A stretch of DNA of 64,000 nt. Origin: Trichobilharzia szidati (taxonomy: Eukaryota; Platyhelminthes; Trematoda; Strigeidida; Schistosomatidae). This document shows, piece after piece, positions 1 through 10,876 of this stretch. Under the pieces are notes generated by a model. The model saw nothing but the letters and a program-made list of their open reading frames with translations. It was not told the DNA's origin and made no database searches. How positions within the stretch are numbered: position 1 is the stretch's first letter; each line of letters opens with the position of its first letter. The stretch lies in NCBI GenBank assembly GCA_944472155.2, contig OX235272.1, positions 5,378,354 through 5,442,353 of the forward strand. The letters are read 5' to 3'. Made by a program: the position numbers and the translations under genes.

Positions 1-215
1 GCGAGTTATATTGGCCGTTGCTCTAGGAACTTGATTTTTCGTGCCAGCCAGCACTGAAGAATCCTTCTCTTTAATCTACCGGGTGCCCAATGAATTATCA
101 AAATGATCGAAGCACCGCATGCTCCAAACACCAGAGGCTATTGCAATTCATCTCAAACAACCAGTGGTCTGTGTTCAAAAGAAGCAAGTCCAGTTCTTAC
201 TACTGCCATGGCCTT
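1..215 (+). pseudogene. PLE GIY-YIG C-terminal fragment
   Basis: The plus strand reads as the last third of a Penelope-like GIY-YIG endonuclease domain: a LIYRVPNEL-like stretch, then EAIAIHLKQP, then VCVQKKQVQFLLLPW, the same order as the ends of the PLE reading frames at 4145-4555 and 32252-32722. The frame is interrupted near position 105 and the window edge cuts the upstream part. It is a dead 3' relic. Confidence 0.7.
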
Positions 216-480
216 CAGTAGAGACTGTAAACTCATGAATTTGTAATATTATCTTTCCTAATTTATTTGACATTCAGCTTATTTTGTGTTGATGCTATTA
301 AGGTGTAACCTACTGATATGATTGATTCGATTTTATTTAAACAACATTAATGTTGTTCATAACACTAATTCATTCATTCACTACTGTTATGTATATATAA
401 CTGTAGACCCTGATGACGAAGGGGTTATCGAAAGGAGTACTCTTTGTTCAATATCCATTCTTTTGAAAGATTATTATTAT
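216..480 (+). mobile_element. PLE 3' terminal region
   Basis: Non-coding sequence following the PLE stop region and ending in a short conserved end motif (406-449) also seen at 31172-31214 and 40526-40565. It is followed by an AT-rich tail. Confidence 0.5.
406..449 (+). ncRNA. Hammerhead-like motif, PLE end type 1
   Basis: Elements occur in hammerhead order: stem I strand GACC, core CTGATGA, about 12 nt, GAA, a loopless palindromic stem III (AGGAGT/ACTCTT), one T at the cleavage position, then GTTC as the other stem I strand (3 of 4 pairs). Stem II is weak. Hammerhead motifs are known from PLE terminal repeats; activity of this copy is doubtful. Confidence 0.45.
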
Positions 481-621
481 CATTAAAAAGTATAAGGATG
501 GGAGTAATTACATGAGTTTAATCGATCTGAGAAAATAATGTTTTTGTTTGATTACCTCTAAATCTTTTACGATTAAATCATGCTTAACTTAACAGTAAGT
601 GACGAAAAGGACGATAATTCC

Positions 622-810
622 GCAGGCGTCGGTGGCACAGTGGTTAGGACTCTCGGCGACCATGCACATGGTCCGGGGTTCGATCCCCTGCCGATATCTA
701 TGGTCGACCTGCAAAATTTGGGCTACCGATATCACATGCTGAAAATTCCATACTTGTACTAAAAATACGGTGTGGCATCAAGCTGTAATCAAAATAAAAT
801 AAATAAATCC
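622..810 (+). repeat. tRNA-derived SINE with LINE-like A/T tail
   Basis: A tRNA-like head has an A-box-like GTGGCACAGTGG and a B-box GGTTCGATCCC, the two internal RNA polymerase III promoter blocks. The body continues to a 3' end with AAATAAATAAAT. The tail differs from the RTE-like end of the SINE at 35034 and 63690; part of it recurs on the minus strand at 43885-43985. It is not called a tRNA gene because no anticodon arm or closed acceptor stem is convincing. Confidence 0.65.
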
Positions 811-1439
811 TAACCATTACTATCCTGTTTAGCTTAATAACTTCATCCATTTACTATCATTTTGTACCTATCATTCCACGCTTAAGGTTCGACTGAGGTG
901 TGAACTGTAGTACAAAGGAATTTGCTGCTGTTTGCATAATTTATTATACTACACGCTTGACGGACATATTTCCCTCAGCATCAGGGATTGACTGCGCCAG
1001 TAGAATGTAGCCCAATCACAGTCATGTTCTGGGCTCGATTCTCGCTCATCCGGTTGTAAGCTCGGTAAATAAGAAAGGTTTGATGTGATATTGATATAAG
1101 TATAAAACTTGCGCACTGTGGTAGAGCATAACTCCATTATGGATAAGATTTTATTTTGATAAATCACACAATGTTGTACAGTAATATTTACTGATGACCA
1201 CATTTCGAGCACAAACTATTGCTCATAATCATATCAAGTTACTCACACAACTTTCTTGCTTCGTTTATATACATTAGTAAAAATTGATGCTATTAGACAT
1301 TTGAATAAAATCATTATAAGATAGAGTACATTCGGAAATAACAATATGAGTGTTATCAATCAAATACAATAAGATAAATAAATAGCTTGTTAGAATGTTA
1401 TAATGTGAATTGAAATACATTTTAGCATTATTAATTGTG

Positions 1440-1985
1440 CCCCGATTTGACTGGTGGTAATAATATCTTCCATATCTCTGGTATATGCGTTGAGTCACTT
1501 CTATTGCATGTGTTGGGTGTAGATTATTCGATGAACAAGGATTCAGTAATCAACCTCTCTCTATCTCTCTACACCTGCCTATATTACTTTCCAGAATTCT
1601 GACTCTGCCCAACCTGCCTCTTATGTGTTTGTGTGTTGTTAATGCATGCATTGTGATTGCTGAGTTTTTTTATAAATTATGTATCTTTTCGGGGTCAACC
1701 ATTCTCCCCTTATCTAAATTCTTATGTTCTGACAATCTGACTACCCCCGACCTACTAGTCTGACCTATGTATTTGACCTCACAGTTATTACAGGGTATTT
1801 TGTAAATTATATTATTTTGTTTAATTGGGTCAACCGACAGGGTCCTTTAACTTACAGAATTTGTCCTTCGTGAGTGAGTTTTAGGTTTGAATGCCACCCC
1901 AATTCCTGCTTCATTAAGAATCCTACGCAGGGTCTCAGAAGTACCCTCCTTATAAGTCATCCAGACAGAGTCGAAATTCTAAAAC
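1440..1985 (-). pseudogene. PLE GIY-YIG endonuclease relic
   Basis: Read on the minus strand, frames give YKEGTSETLRRIL, then NNIIYKIPCNNCEVKYIG, then QTSRSGVVRLSEHKN and, after a break, ITESLFIE and IPEIWKILLPP. This is the linker, the IYK/YIG signature and the C-terminus of a GIY-YIG domain from one PLE lineage, also present at 44199-45010 and 45231-46594. Stops and frameshifts break it and the RT domain is missing. It belongs to the inverted-pair element. Confidence 0.7.
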
Positions 1986-2360
1986 GTAATCTAGGTAGGT
2001 GGAGAGAGATAGAGGTTGATTACTGAATCCTTGTTCATCGAGTCTACACCTAACACATTCAACAGAAATTTCTCAATGCAAATACCAGAAATATGGAGGA
2101 TATTATTGCCACCAGTCAAATCAGAGGGGGATAATAAATAATCTTAAAATTCTATTTCAATTCAAACACATAACAACATTCTAACAATTAACTTATTATG
2201 ACTATAAAAACACTCGTCTTATTTCCTATCTGATTGTAACCGATGAATAACACTCATATTATTATTTCTGAATGTACATTATCTCATATTGATTTCTATT
2301 TAGATATCTAGTCAATTCCACACATGTATATAAATGAAGCAAGAAAGTTGTGTGAGTGAC

Positions 2361-2407
2361 TTGATATGATTATGAGCAGTAATAGTTTGTGCTCGAAACG
2401 TCATCAG
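2361..2407 (+). ncRNA. Hammerhead-like motif, PLE terminal repeat type 2
   Basis: Stem I TTGAT/ATCAG, stem II GAGCA/TGCTC, then GAA, a two-pair stem III (AC/GT) and C at the cleavage position. The core is ATGATTAT in place of the canonical CTGANGA, so TGAT is kept but C3 and G8-A9 are changed. The same layout recurs at 45177-45226 and 46662-46703 and, on the minus strand, at 1197-1250 and 17435-17485. Probably a degenerate hammerhead. Confidence 0.35.
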
Positions 2408-2744
2408 TTAATATTACTGTATAACAACACTGTGTGATTTATCAAAGTGAAATCTTATCCATAATGGAGGTTTGGTGTGGGTCAAAGGAAACATCCAACC
2501 CGGTTAAAGAAGATATCACTGCTATTGAAATTCCAAGGCTCGAGCTTGCAGACTTATGTATCACTCGAAACAAAAGGAACTGATGAAAATAGGCAGTTAA
2601 GAACTTCAGTTTGAAATTCTAAGGAGTACTGTAGTCCGCAAAGGCAACGCCATGCGTACACACACATACACAGATAGTAGAACACTCCATAAAAGCCACA
2701 GGAAGGATGTATATTATAGCTATACTGTTTTTTAAATTCCTCTG

Positions 2745-2978
2745 TGTCCCGAGAGGAACATAAGGCGCCTTCAAGCTAGAGTCTTGAAGTTTCGGTAGCA
2801 GTGATGGTGTTTCTTTTTACGGGATGAGGTTGCTAGCCTCATGGCCAACCTTCCCTCTTTACTAGTCTTATTACTGGCTTAGTGAGGTTCCGGAGTGCCT
2901 CGGTGGCCTGGAATCAAACCGCCAAAACCATATGAAGTGTAGTTGTCGAGAATTCCACCAGTGTGCCACCGACGCACA
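2745..2978 (-). repeat. tRNA-derived SINE (RTE-tailed family)
   Basis: The minus strand starts with GTCGGTGGCACACTGGTGG (A-box-like), has a degenerate B-box (GGTTTGATTCC), then a body with TTGGCCATGAGGCTAGCAA, and ends in TTATGTTCCTCTCGGGACA, resembling the 3' end of the RTE elements here. Related copies lie at 35034-35265 and 63690-63925 (plus) and partly at 38220-38340 (minus). Confidence 0.7.
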
Positions 2979-4012
2979 CAAAAATACACTATGCCATATT
3001 AAACAAACTGAAATCCAGACAATATGATAGCTGCCTTAATTTATAGATATACGCTATTTGTCCTTAACAAAAAGCATAAATTGAAGTACACCATTGTTGA
3101 TAGCTGGTAAAGCTATTTTTACTAATAATAATAATTATTATTATTATTGCCAGCATGCTGTTTGACCTCATAATCGATGAAGCAACGATCAATAATATTT
3201 TTCTTTTCATGTTGATCATAACAGCAAAGTCGTATATATGAGGTAATGAATGGGTATAAGAAACAAGCTGCGTAAGAAAGTATAGTCTAACAACATATTT
3301 GTTAGTAAGGGGAATTTCGGTATCTACCATTGAGGCAGGCGACGGATACACTGTCAATCCAGACAGTATTTCCAAAGTTCAGCACCTCTGTATGCTGCTG
3401 AGTTTACTATGTGACAAGGAATACAGTTGATGGTAGGACTCATCAGCCGCGTCCCTACTGAGTGATTGTGTTTTTCGTCTTGAACACCAAGGCTTTCTCC
3501 GTGAAGCAACGTGGACAGAACAGGCATCTCCTACGTGGTGAGTACCACCTGAATCTTTTTCAAATTATCATTTCGAATTTTCTGTCGATTAATTTTATTA
3601 GAACGCAACGACGTTTCAGGGTGAAACCAGCAATCTCTTGAAGTGCAGGGACAACCAGATGGTAAGCCTTAAACAGTTAATCAATAGGGCAGGCGTAAGT
3701 CTCACTGTTAACCCAGACAACCGTTTCAGTCTAAAATATTTTAAAGCTAGTCAATCCTTACTATTCTCATATATGAAGATCTCAGTTAACAAGACCTAGG
3801 AGTCACAGAATAACAAGGTGATACTCGTAAACTGCCCCGAGATTTGTGTTTCGCAGAAAAGTACTTCACTTTACTGGTAAAGAACATCAATTAGTCTATA
3901 TATTCAGTGCAACTGGTAAACAAATCTCTTAGATTATAAGCAAACTAAAGATACTGAAACATGTAAGAGAATGATATTTTAATTCATGGATAATCCCCAT
4001 CCAGGCATTAAC
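2979..4012. other. No gene recognised
   Basis: AT-rich sequence with an ATT/AAT microsatellite near 3124-3150. A 103-codon minus-strand open frame (3064-3375) has no recognisable domain and is AT-biased, so it is not called. Confidence 0.4.
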
Positions 4013-5001
4013 GAAAACAAAACACTTAGTTCAGCGAAGAGTCTCTTTTCGATGGCGAATTCATTTTCTTAGCTGTACAGTCGCAAACATATATATGTTT
4101 TTTTGTATGTATGTGTGCGTTAAGTTTGTCAAACAAAAATACAATTGGTTATGCTTATTTTAACTAAACAGGTGAAGGTTGGGAAATTGGACAAGATCCC
4201 ACATCTGACCACTTCCATGTGCATATATAGGTTCACATGCTGCTGTGGAGCCAGGTACATCGGTCTTTCGACGCGCATCCTGTCCAAGAGGATTCAAGAA
4301 CGCTATCCAGCATGGTTGCGAAAAGGCAATAGTGGTGCAATAAGGAGTGTGATAATTGAACACCTGGTTAACACTAATCATTCCATCTCAACAAACGCCT
4401 CCTGCTTCAAAGTAATCTACAGAGTCAAGAATAACCTACCAAAGGCAATACGGTTTCGTCTTCTTTGTATCGCTGAAGCTCTGGCCATTCACACAGGGAA
4501 ACCGGAGCTGTGTATACAAAGGAGAATTATTCAACCACTTCTACTTCCATGGTAACAACTTTGTTGATTTTTGATGACTTAATTTTGTTTGTTCGTACCT
4601 GTTTCTTTAATTGCTTATAATTCTTGTATTCATTTAGAACTCTTACGTAATTTCGTATTCTCTACTTTGTTTCTATGTGCATCTAGAGTACAACTCAATC
4701 ATCAAACTATCCATCTTATTACATAACTTCCTTTTAACAACTGTTTGTGACAACTCATCACCTTCGTTACTACCCTAATTTCGTTAACACCTAATTTTCT
4801 TGACCGACTTTGTATTACGTAACTCCAGTTACCAATCTTCACCTATTTAGTTAAAATAACCATAACCAATTGTATTTTTGTTTGACAAACTTAATGTACA
4901 CATACATACAAAATAACTCATATATATTTGCGATTGTACAGCTAAGAAAATGAATTCACCGCCAAAAGGTGACTCTTCTCTGAACTACGTGTTTTGTTTT
5001 C
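4013..5001 (+). mobile_element. PLE fragment with inverted terminal arms
   Basis: The ends are inverted copies of one another over about 165 bp (4013-4178 against 4845-5001), both including the shared words ACAATTGGTTATG, TTAGCTGTACA and GAAAACAAAACAC. Between them is a plus-strand GIY-YIG frame. Both arms carry the outward-facing PLE end motif. Flanks ATTAAC and AATAAC are only a weak TSD candidate. Confidence 0.65.
4145..4555 (+). CDS. PLE GIY-YIG domain, partial reading frame
   Basis: 136 codons, open from within the left terminal arm to a stop. Residues 27-30 (IYRF) and 38-40 (YIG) form the GIY-YIG-type signature of Penelope-like endonucleases, preceded by LTTSMC and a CCCG cluster, followed by STRILSKRIQERYPAW, then a C-terminal RLLCIAEALAI and a final LLLPW. 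The known role of this domain is target nicking during retrotransposition. RT is absent, so the copy cannot be autonomous, and the Met start is an accident of truncation. Confidence 0.75.
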   Translation: MVMLILTKQVKVGKLDKIPHLTTSMCIYRFTCCCGARYIGLSTRILSKRIQERYPAWLRKGNSGAIRSVIIEHLVNTNHSISTNASCFKVIYRVKNNLPKAIRFRLLCIAEALAIHTGKPELCIQRRIIQPLLLPW

Positions 5002-5568
5002 AATAACATTTTAACTCAGTCTCACATACTCCGAGTGAGACCGTATTTATTTGTTGCTTGCCTGATGATGTATTGATACACAATTAATGGATTACAATCT
5101 TCACTATCATATGATCTTTAGCTGATGCCGTTCTTTTTTTGTCTCTATAAAACTACAAAGTGTTTTTCATGAAGTAAATTGCCTAGCATCGTAGTCTGAC
5201 AAAAAGCAACAACTCAAAACATGCCGAACATATTCCACCTAGTAGATAAGATAAAGTATCTTTGTAGAAGGCAGTGAAAATAACAGCCTACATTGAAATT
5301 AACAGAAACGTTTTTCTATTTTTTTTCAATATGTTGTTTGACGTTTATTCCTGGCATACTTTATAACTAATCAAGATTCTACTTTGTATGTTAATTACTA
5401 AATATGTATATAGGCAAATGATTGTGCAGATTGATTGTTGAGTGATAAACAATGCAGACAACCACTTTGACTGACTGATTGACTGACTAAGTTTCAACGT
5501 GGATCTTAATACAAAAGTGAAGTATAGCGAAAATATTCATTTAGACATCTATAAAACACAAAATAATT

Positions 5569-5609
5569 GAGCGATGAATAACCTTTCTGATAAATTCCTC
5601 TTCTGGCTC
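5569..5609 (-). ncRNA. Hammerhead-like motif, PLE end type 3
   Basis: On the minus strand: GAGC, core CAGAAGA (U4 changed to A), about 10 nt, GAAA, then a short segment ending before GCTC. GAGC/GCTC makes a four-pair stem I and is conserved in the partner motif at 6787-6827. The changed core makes activity unlikely. Confidence 0.3.
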
Positions 5610-6786
5610 TACCGTTATATATATATGTATATATATTTACATACATAGAATATTCTAGATTAGTAGTCAGTACCAATATTAGTGTTTTTCTTTTAAATAA
5701 TATCGATTTGTAAAGTGAGATCACAATGGGATTACAGTTCATAAGAGATGCATTAATTATAATAATAAAGATATAGTAGCAAATAGAAAATCAACTAAAA
5801 TTAGGAAAATTCCACAAAAATTCAGGATCATTCAAACCTAGATGGCCAAGGTGATGATAATGTCTGAACTAACTTCTTTTGAATGCATAAATTAGCCTTA
5901 TTAATTTGTATCCCAACGGCCAGCCTCAGCAATGTTTAGTAGTTGAATTCTTAAGGCGAAAATGAGGTTGGTAGGTATGCGGCAAATTACCCTAAAAGTA
6001 TGGTTAACGTCAATCTTGTGTTCTGTATCCACGCGATGAGACAGAATAGCGCTGCGAATAGATTTTGTTTGTGTTTTTTAAATAATATCGATTTTTTAAG
6101 TAAGAACAACGGAATCACAGTTCATCAAAGATGCTTAAATTTTAATAATAATAAAGATATAATAGTGAATAGAATATCAATTAGATGGTCAAGGTAAGGA
6201 CAATGTCTGAGCCAATCAGCTTCTTTTGGACGCATAAATTAAGCTTCTTAATGTGGACCCCAACAGCCAGTCTCAGCAATATTTAGTAAACGAACTGTTA
6301 AGGCGAAGTTAAGATTTGTTGGTATGGGGTAAATGACTTTGAAAGCCGCCTCGTTAACATCAATGGATACAGAGCACAAGATTGGTGTTAACCAGGTGGC
6401 TTTCAAAGCCATCTACCACATACCAACTAATCTGAACTTCGCCTTAAGATTTCGTTTACTAGATATTGCTGAGGCTGGCTGTTCGGGTCGACATTAGCAA
6501 GCCTAACTTATGTATCCAGAAGAAGTCGGTTCAGACATTATCCTTACTTTGGCTATCTAGGTTCGAATGATTCTCAATTTTTTGTAGAAATTTCCTTAAT
6601 TATGGTTGATATTCTATTTGCTATTACATTTTTATGCTTATTATAATTAATGCATCCTTTTTGAACTGTGGTGATTCCATTGTGTTCTTACTTAACAATT
6701 CGAAATTATTTAAAAAACACTAATATTGTTATTGACTACTAATCTAGAATATTCTATGCATATAAACATGCATACATATAATTGTA

Positions 6787-6827
6787 GAGCCAGAAGAGGA
6801 AATTATAAAAATGGATATTCTTTGCTC
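6787..6827 (+). ncRNA. Hammerhead-like motif, PLE end type 3 (partner)
   Basis: The same order as the minus motif at 5569-5609, with GAGC, CAGAAGA, an A-rich remnant of GAA, a segment containing GGATATTC and closing GCTC. It marks the right outer end of the PLE cluster. Confidence 0.25.
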
Positions 6828-6859
6828 AGTTATTTTGTGTTTTATAGATATCCTAATAA

Positions 6860-7100
6860 TGTAAATTTAACAGAAATTTAACAGCTTTTATTGGTGAAAT
6901 TCATCTAGGTCGACTTCTAACTGCAATATTCATAACTGGGTCATAACTACAGGTTTAACACATTTTGACTGTAGCACTTAGGTGAGGTGGGTTGAAATCT
7001 TTGAGGAGGTCATGATGAAGAATGTCGATAACTACGAAATCTAGGTTCAGGTCTTGTCACCAGCTGTCGCCAATCCTCTAACGTTAAGGAAAAATGTGTC
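6860..7100. other. Short unassigned spacer
   Basis: No open frame or repeat boundary recognised; it separates two PLE fragments. Confidence 0.4.
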
Positions 7101-7600
7101 GCCTGGATTGCTACACTAATGTAGCCACGTAGTCAACTGCATTTGCAACCGTGACACCATAGAAGAGGAGCTGAACACTATGAAAAGAATCCTCTTCTAA
7201 AATGGGTACGCTGAGCCTTTTATCACAGAATCCGTGAAGTATAGGCCACTAAAAGTGACTATAGTTTCTGCTCCAAAAAAACGTCTCTACTTGAGTCTAC
7301 AATTCATTGGGGACTCATCATCAAGGAATACTGAGAAACCGCCTGTCCTGCTAAAGGAAGCCTTCTTCGACTAACTTTCTCTACGAAACCAGTGATTCGC
7401 TTGAACGCGAAATATAAGCTACTACTGTTGGCCTCATCAATATGCATCAACTATTTCACCTGCTCATGTGGAGCTACGTGTGGTGGCCGTACTCAGCGTT
7501 TATGTTTCGAAAAATTCAAGTAGTTCAAGTTGTCATTTTTTCAAAAAGAAACCCCACAGAAACGATAATAAACAGAATATGAAGGAAAATGAGTTTGGGG
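7100..7600 (+). pseudogene. PLE linker and GIY-YIG fragment
   Basis: Shifting frames give TIEEELNTMKRILF with NGYAEPFI (the post-RT helix also seen at 62607), then LSLQFIGD (the linker before the nuclease), then FTCSCGATCGGRTQR (a degenerate YIG signature). Stops and frameshifts show it is dead. The 3' side runs into the gap at 7699. Confidence 0.6.
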
Positions 7601-7698
7601 ATGACAAAGAGTGAACCAATCTGTACTAGTTGAGAAGAGTATTGAAACCTGTCAAGAATAGTTTCTGTGTATTAGTTATTTTGTCCTCGGAAAGACCC

Positions 7699-8198
7699 NN
7701 NNNNNNNNNNNNNNNNNNNNNNNNNNNNNNNNNNNNNNNNNNNNNNNNNNNNNNNNNNNNNNNNNNNNNNNNNNNNNNNNNNNNNNNNNNNNNNNNNNNN
7801 NNNNNNNNNNNNNNNNNNNNNNNNNNNNNNNNNNNNNNNNNNNNNNNNNNNNNNNNNNNNNNNNNNNNNNNNNNNNNNNNNNNNNNNNNNNNNNNNNNNN
7901 NNNNNNNNNNNNNNNNNNNNNNNNNNNNNNNNNNNNNNNNNNNNNNNNNNNNNNNNNNNNNNNNNNNNNNNNNNNNNNNNNNNNNNNNNNNNNNNNNNNN
8001 NNNNNNNNNNNNNNNNNNNNNNNNNNNNNNNNNNNNNNNNNNNNNNNNNNNNNNNNNNNNNNNNNNNNNNNNNNNNNNNNNNNNNNNNNNNNNNNNNNNN
8101 NNNNNNNNNNNNNNNNNNNNNNNNNNNNNNNNNNNNNNNNNNNNNNNNNNNNNNNNNNNNNNNNNNNNNNNNNNNNNNNNNNNNNNNNNNNNNNNNNN
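7699..8198. other. Assembly gap, 500 N
   Basis: Exactly 500 unknown bases, so a scaffold gap of nominal size. Any reading frame through it is meaningless. Confidence 0.99.
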
Positions 8199-8371
8199 CA
8201 AGTGTATGTATAATCTCTATCGAACATGTAAAGCATATCTTGCTACTGGCTGTAAATTGTGATTAAATTATATGGTTCTATTTCTGTAACAATTTGATGA
8301 TGCCTGTAAACTGGTGTCCCTCATGTACTGTACTATGAGAATAAATTTATTTATTTATTTATTTATTTAAT
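8199..8371 (+). mobile_element. LINE 3' end with (TTTA)n tail
   Basis: Non-coding sequence ending in ACTATGAGAATAAA and then a (TTTA)n tail at about 8345-8371, the form expected for the 3' end of a CR1-type LINE. Its body would lie in the gap. No coding sequence is visible. Confidence 0.45.
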
Positions 8372-8805
8372 TCTTTGTGCTCACCTCTTGATGGTGAGGT
8401 ATAGGTTCCTGATCTTCGGTAAACTTCTGAGTAGCTCGTCCCGCCAATCGACTGTCGTGGCTTTAGTTGGCTCCAAAAGGAGTAGTGCAGGGATTAATTA
8501 TATGTGGTTTGTAGTATGAGATATGTTAAGACTGTTACTACTGTGAACGGAGTTGATCCTTTCACCAGTTAGTCCTCCGATACCTTCGTCAAAAGAAAAG
8601 AGATAATAATAATAATAGATATAATTAGGGAAGTTATTCAGACTAACAGACAAAAAAGGAGTAAGAAAACGTAACGACAGCCAGCTGATTAAATTTGAAG
8701 TATTATAAATATATATATATACCGGTAATAGTGATAATAATATGTGTAGTTAAAGCTGTCAGAAGAGTAAGACGGAAGAGAATGTAAAGACGTAAAACGA
8801 CAAGT

Positions 8806-10197
8806 TCAATTGTCTACCTTTAAATGGTGTATGCGATTTAAAGGGGATAGGCCATTTGGATGCATTCCTTGTGTCGCTCCATGGTTGTCCAGTCTTCGCT
8901 TAAAGGTGTTCACAGACGGTGCCATAGCTACATCTGCCGGTAAATAATTCCAGGGACGGAAAACCGGCAGTGAAAAGAAATGGGAGCGCACCCAGGTACT
9001 TGCCCTCCGATAACCTATCCTTCTAGGATTTCCACGAGGGAGCCTATACCTACTCAATGGCAGAACACATTTGTTTGGGTGATTCTGGTCATTTGTTATT
9101 TTGTAGGCAGTAATTAAATCCCCCGTAAGACGACGGTAGCTAAGTGTGAATAGGCTTAATTTCTTCAGCCTTTCATCATGTGGTTTATTTCGGAGACCAA
9201 CCACTCTTTTTGTTGCCCGTCGTTGGACTCTTTCCAAGAGTTTGGCGTCTCTTCTTAGCAGTGGGGGTGCAATAATATTATGCACTTCAAGATGCGGTCT
9301 GACGTATGTCTTGTACAACCTTAGAAAGAGCTCAGGAGTGAGTGCACCTGACTGTCTATGTGTAAAGTGTATGACCGCATATGCCCTCGCTACATCCCCC
9401 GTGTAATTTGCACTTGTGTCCATTTTCTCCGTTAGAACTAGACCTAAGTCACGTTCCAACGTTGTGCAGGACAAGCTTTCATTGCATAGGTTGTAACTTG
9501 CATTCTGCAGTCCACAGGTGCGTAACTTCACTACTTTGCACTTTTTCAGGTTGAAAGTCATGCCACTGGCCACCGCCCAGTCTTCTAGGAGGTTGAGATC
9601 TTCCTGCAGCCTATCTGAGTCCTCCTGGCACTTTATTGCCCTCCATATCTTCACGTCGTCAGCGTGTTGAAGAGTCGGATAGCTTAGACGGCATGGTAGA
9701 TCATTGATAAAAATCGAGAACATCAGTGGTCCCAGGATAGAACCCTGCGACACTCCTGATGACGAGCTGTGCCAAGATGATCGGACTCTATTGATCTTGG
9801 TGCGAAATTGCCTCTCAGTTAGGTAGCCCTTTAACCATGACAGAAGTGGCTTACCTTGACCTGCCTGGCCTACTTTTTGTAGGAGAAGGTCATTATGAAC
9901 CGTGTCAAATGCCTTCTCAAAGTCTAGGAAGACCACATGGACTGGAACATTCATATCCCAGCATGATGTCCAATCGTCTCAAGCTGATAGTAAGTTAGTA
10001 ACACGGGATCGTCCTTTCCTGAAACCGTGTTGGGCTTCATGGAGTATATTAGACCTATCGAGATATTCCCTGATGTGATCGTCAATAATGCTTTCCAGTA
10101 CTTTTGATATCATTAGGAGTACAGCTACTGGTCTATAACTAGTGGGATTTTGCCTATCCCACCCTTGAAGATCGGAGAAAGGATGCTTCTTTCCCAT
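8806..10197 (-). pseudogene. CR1-like reverse transcriptase, main part
   Basis: The frame holds SYRPVAVLLMISKVLE and EAQHGFRKGRSR, then FLDFEKAFDTVHNDLLL (motif A with the catalytic Asp), SGVSQGSILGPLMFSIFIND (motif B) and HADDVKIW (motif C, where His replaces the usual Tyr or Phe; both Asp are present). A C-terminal region with LERVQRRATKRV and FFSLPVFRPWNYLP follows. A single in-frame TGA, probably from a Trp codon, separates 9979-10197 from 8806-9954. The product would copy element RNA by target-primed reverse transcription. Confidence 0.85.
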
Positions 10198-10858
10198 TCC
10201 CTTGACTATTTCCCCGATTCCATGGAGTGTTGGAACAAGTCACATAGGGGCCTACAGAGAGCTTCGGCGCACTGTTTCAGAACAGATGGCCTGATGTCGT
10301 CACAACCTGGGGACTTCCCAGGTGTGCGTCGCTGTAGCTTCCTTAGTACTATTGCAGGGTTTACTTGGGGAGTAGCCACTAGGTCTTCCTCCTGTGAAAT
10401 AGTGATGCCACCATTTTGGTCCGTAACGGTAATATCCACATTGCTGTTTGGTGAAAGCTAAACTGAATGTTTCAGCCATCTCCAGATAAGTGAGATATTG
10501 ACCGTTTGGGCCTACTAAGGCTCATTCTCCCTAGTTGGTTGGTTTTCCTTCCGATATGATTCGATATAAGTTTTTGGGGTTTGCCAGGGTTTTATTTAGC
10601 AAGGTTAGCCTGGAATGACCTCCTGTCAACCCTGACTCTCGCATTGCATTGGTTCCAGAGTCCCAGGTATGCCTCGTGGTCGGTCTGCCTCTTGGATACA
10701 CGCCACGTAAACCAAGCCTTCCGATTTGCTTGCAGAATACGCTGCGTGCCTCTCTTTAACCATGATGACTTTCTTTTGGGCTGTGTTGTGACTAAAGGGA
10801 CGGTACTGGAGATTACTGTATGAATAATCTTTTTCGCCACCTCCCAGGGTTCATCCAC
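10198..10858 (-). pseudogene. CR1-like ORF2 segment between EN and RT
   Basis: Open pieces at 10592-10858 (WLKRGTQRILQANRKAW) and 10206-10439 (RTPGKSPGCDDIRPSVLKQC, the usual start of the RT in this clade). A stop follows MESGK and a frameshift near 10170 joins the next frame, because SILSPIFKGG continues as RQNPTSYRPV in another frame. The part at about 10460-10590 is diverged. Confidence 0.75.
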
Positions 10859-10876
10859 AGATAGCTCATCCCATGC

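Larger units (their letters stand above)
1088..2468. mobile_element. PLE inserted as a 3'-ends-outward inverted pair
   Basis: The left part (1088 to about 1985, minus) and right part (about 1975-2468, plus) carry the same PLE 3' terminal sequence in opposite orientation, with arms of roughly 450-490 bp and the 3' ends at the outer edges. Flanks 1077-1087 (GGTTTGATGTG) and 2469-2479 (GGTTTGGTGTG) match in 10 of 11 bases and look like a TSD, so the pair probably inserted as one unit. Confidence 0.7.
5555..6855. mobile_element. Cluster of three PLE 3' ends, outward orientation
   Basis: Three copies of one PLE 3' segment: about 5555-6010 (minus), 6040-6372 (minus) and 6375-6855 (plus). The last two form a palindrome centred near 6370-6380, where the words around GTTAAC and CTTTGAAAGCC are mirrored. 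The plus copy encodes FKAIYHIPTNLNFALRFRLL followed by DIAEAG, the C-terminus of a PLE GIY-YIG domain. Outer ends share ATTTTGTGTTTTATAG. Confidence 0.65.

Noticed and set aside
624..700. A possible functional tRNA gene
   Set aside because: A and B boxes are present, but no clean cloverleaf or anticodon arm, and the sequence continues into a SINE body and LINE-like tail.
4013..5001. DNA transposon with long terminal inverted repeats
   Set aside because: The interior encodes a PLE nuclease, and the arms match PLE 3' ends found singly elsewhere (63560-63650).
7626..8262. Long reading frames across the first N gap
   Set aside because: Their length is made of unknown bases; the few real codons at each end show nothing.
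9146..9406. Plus-strand frame of 86 codons inside the CR1 RT
   Set aside because: It is antisense to a clearly recognisable RT domain.
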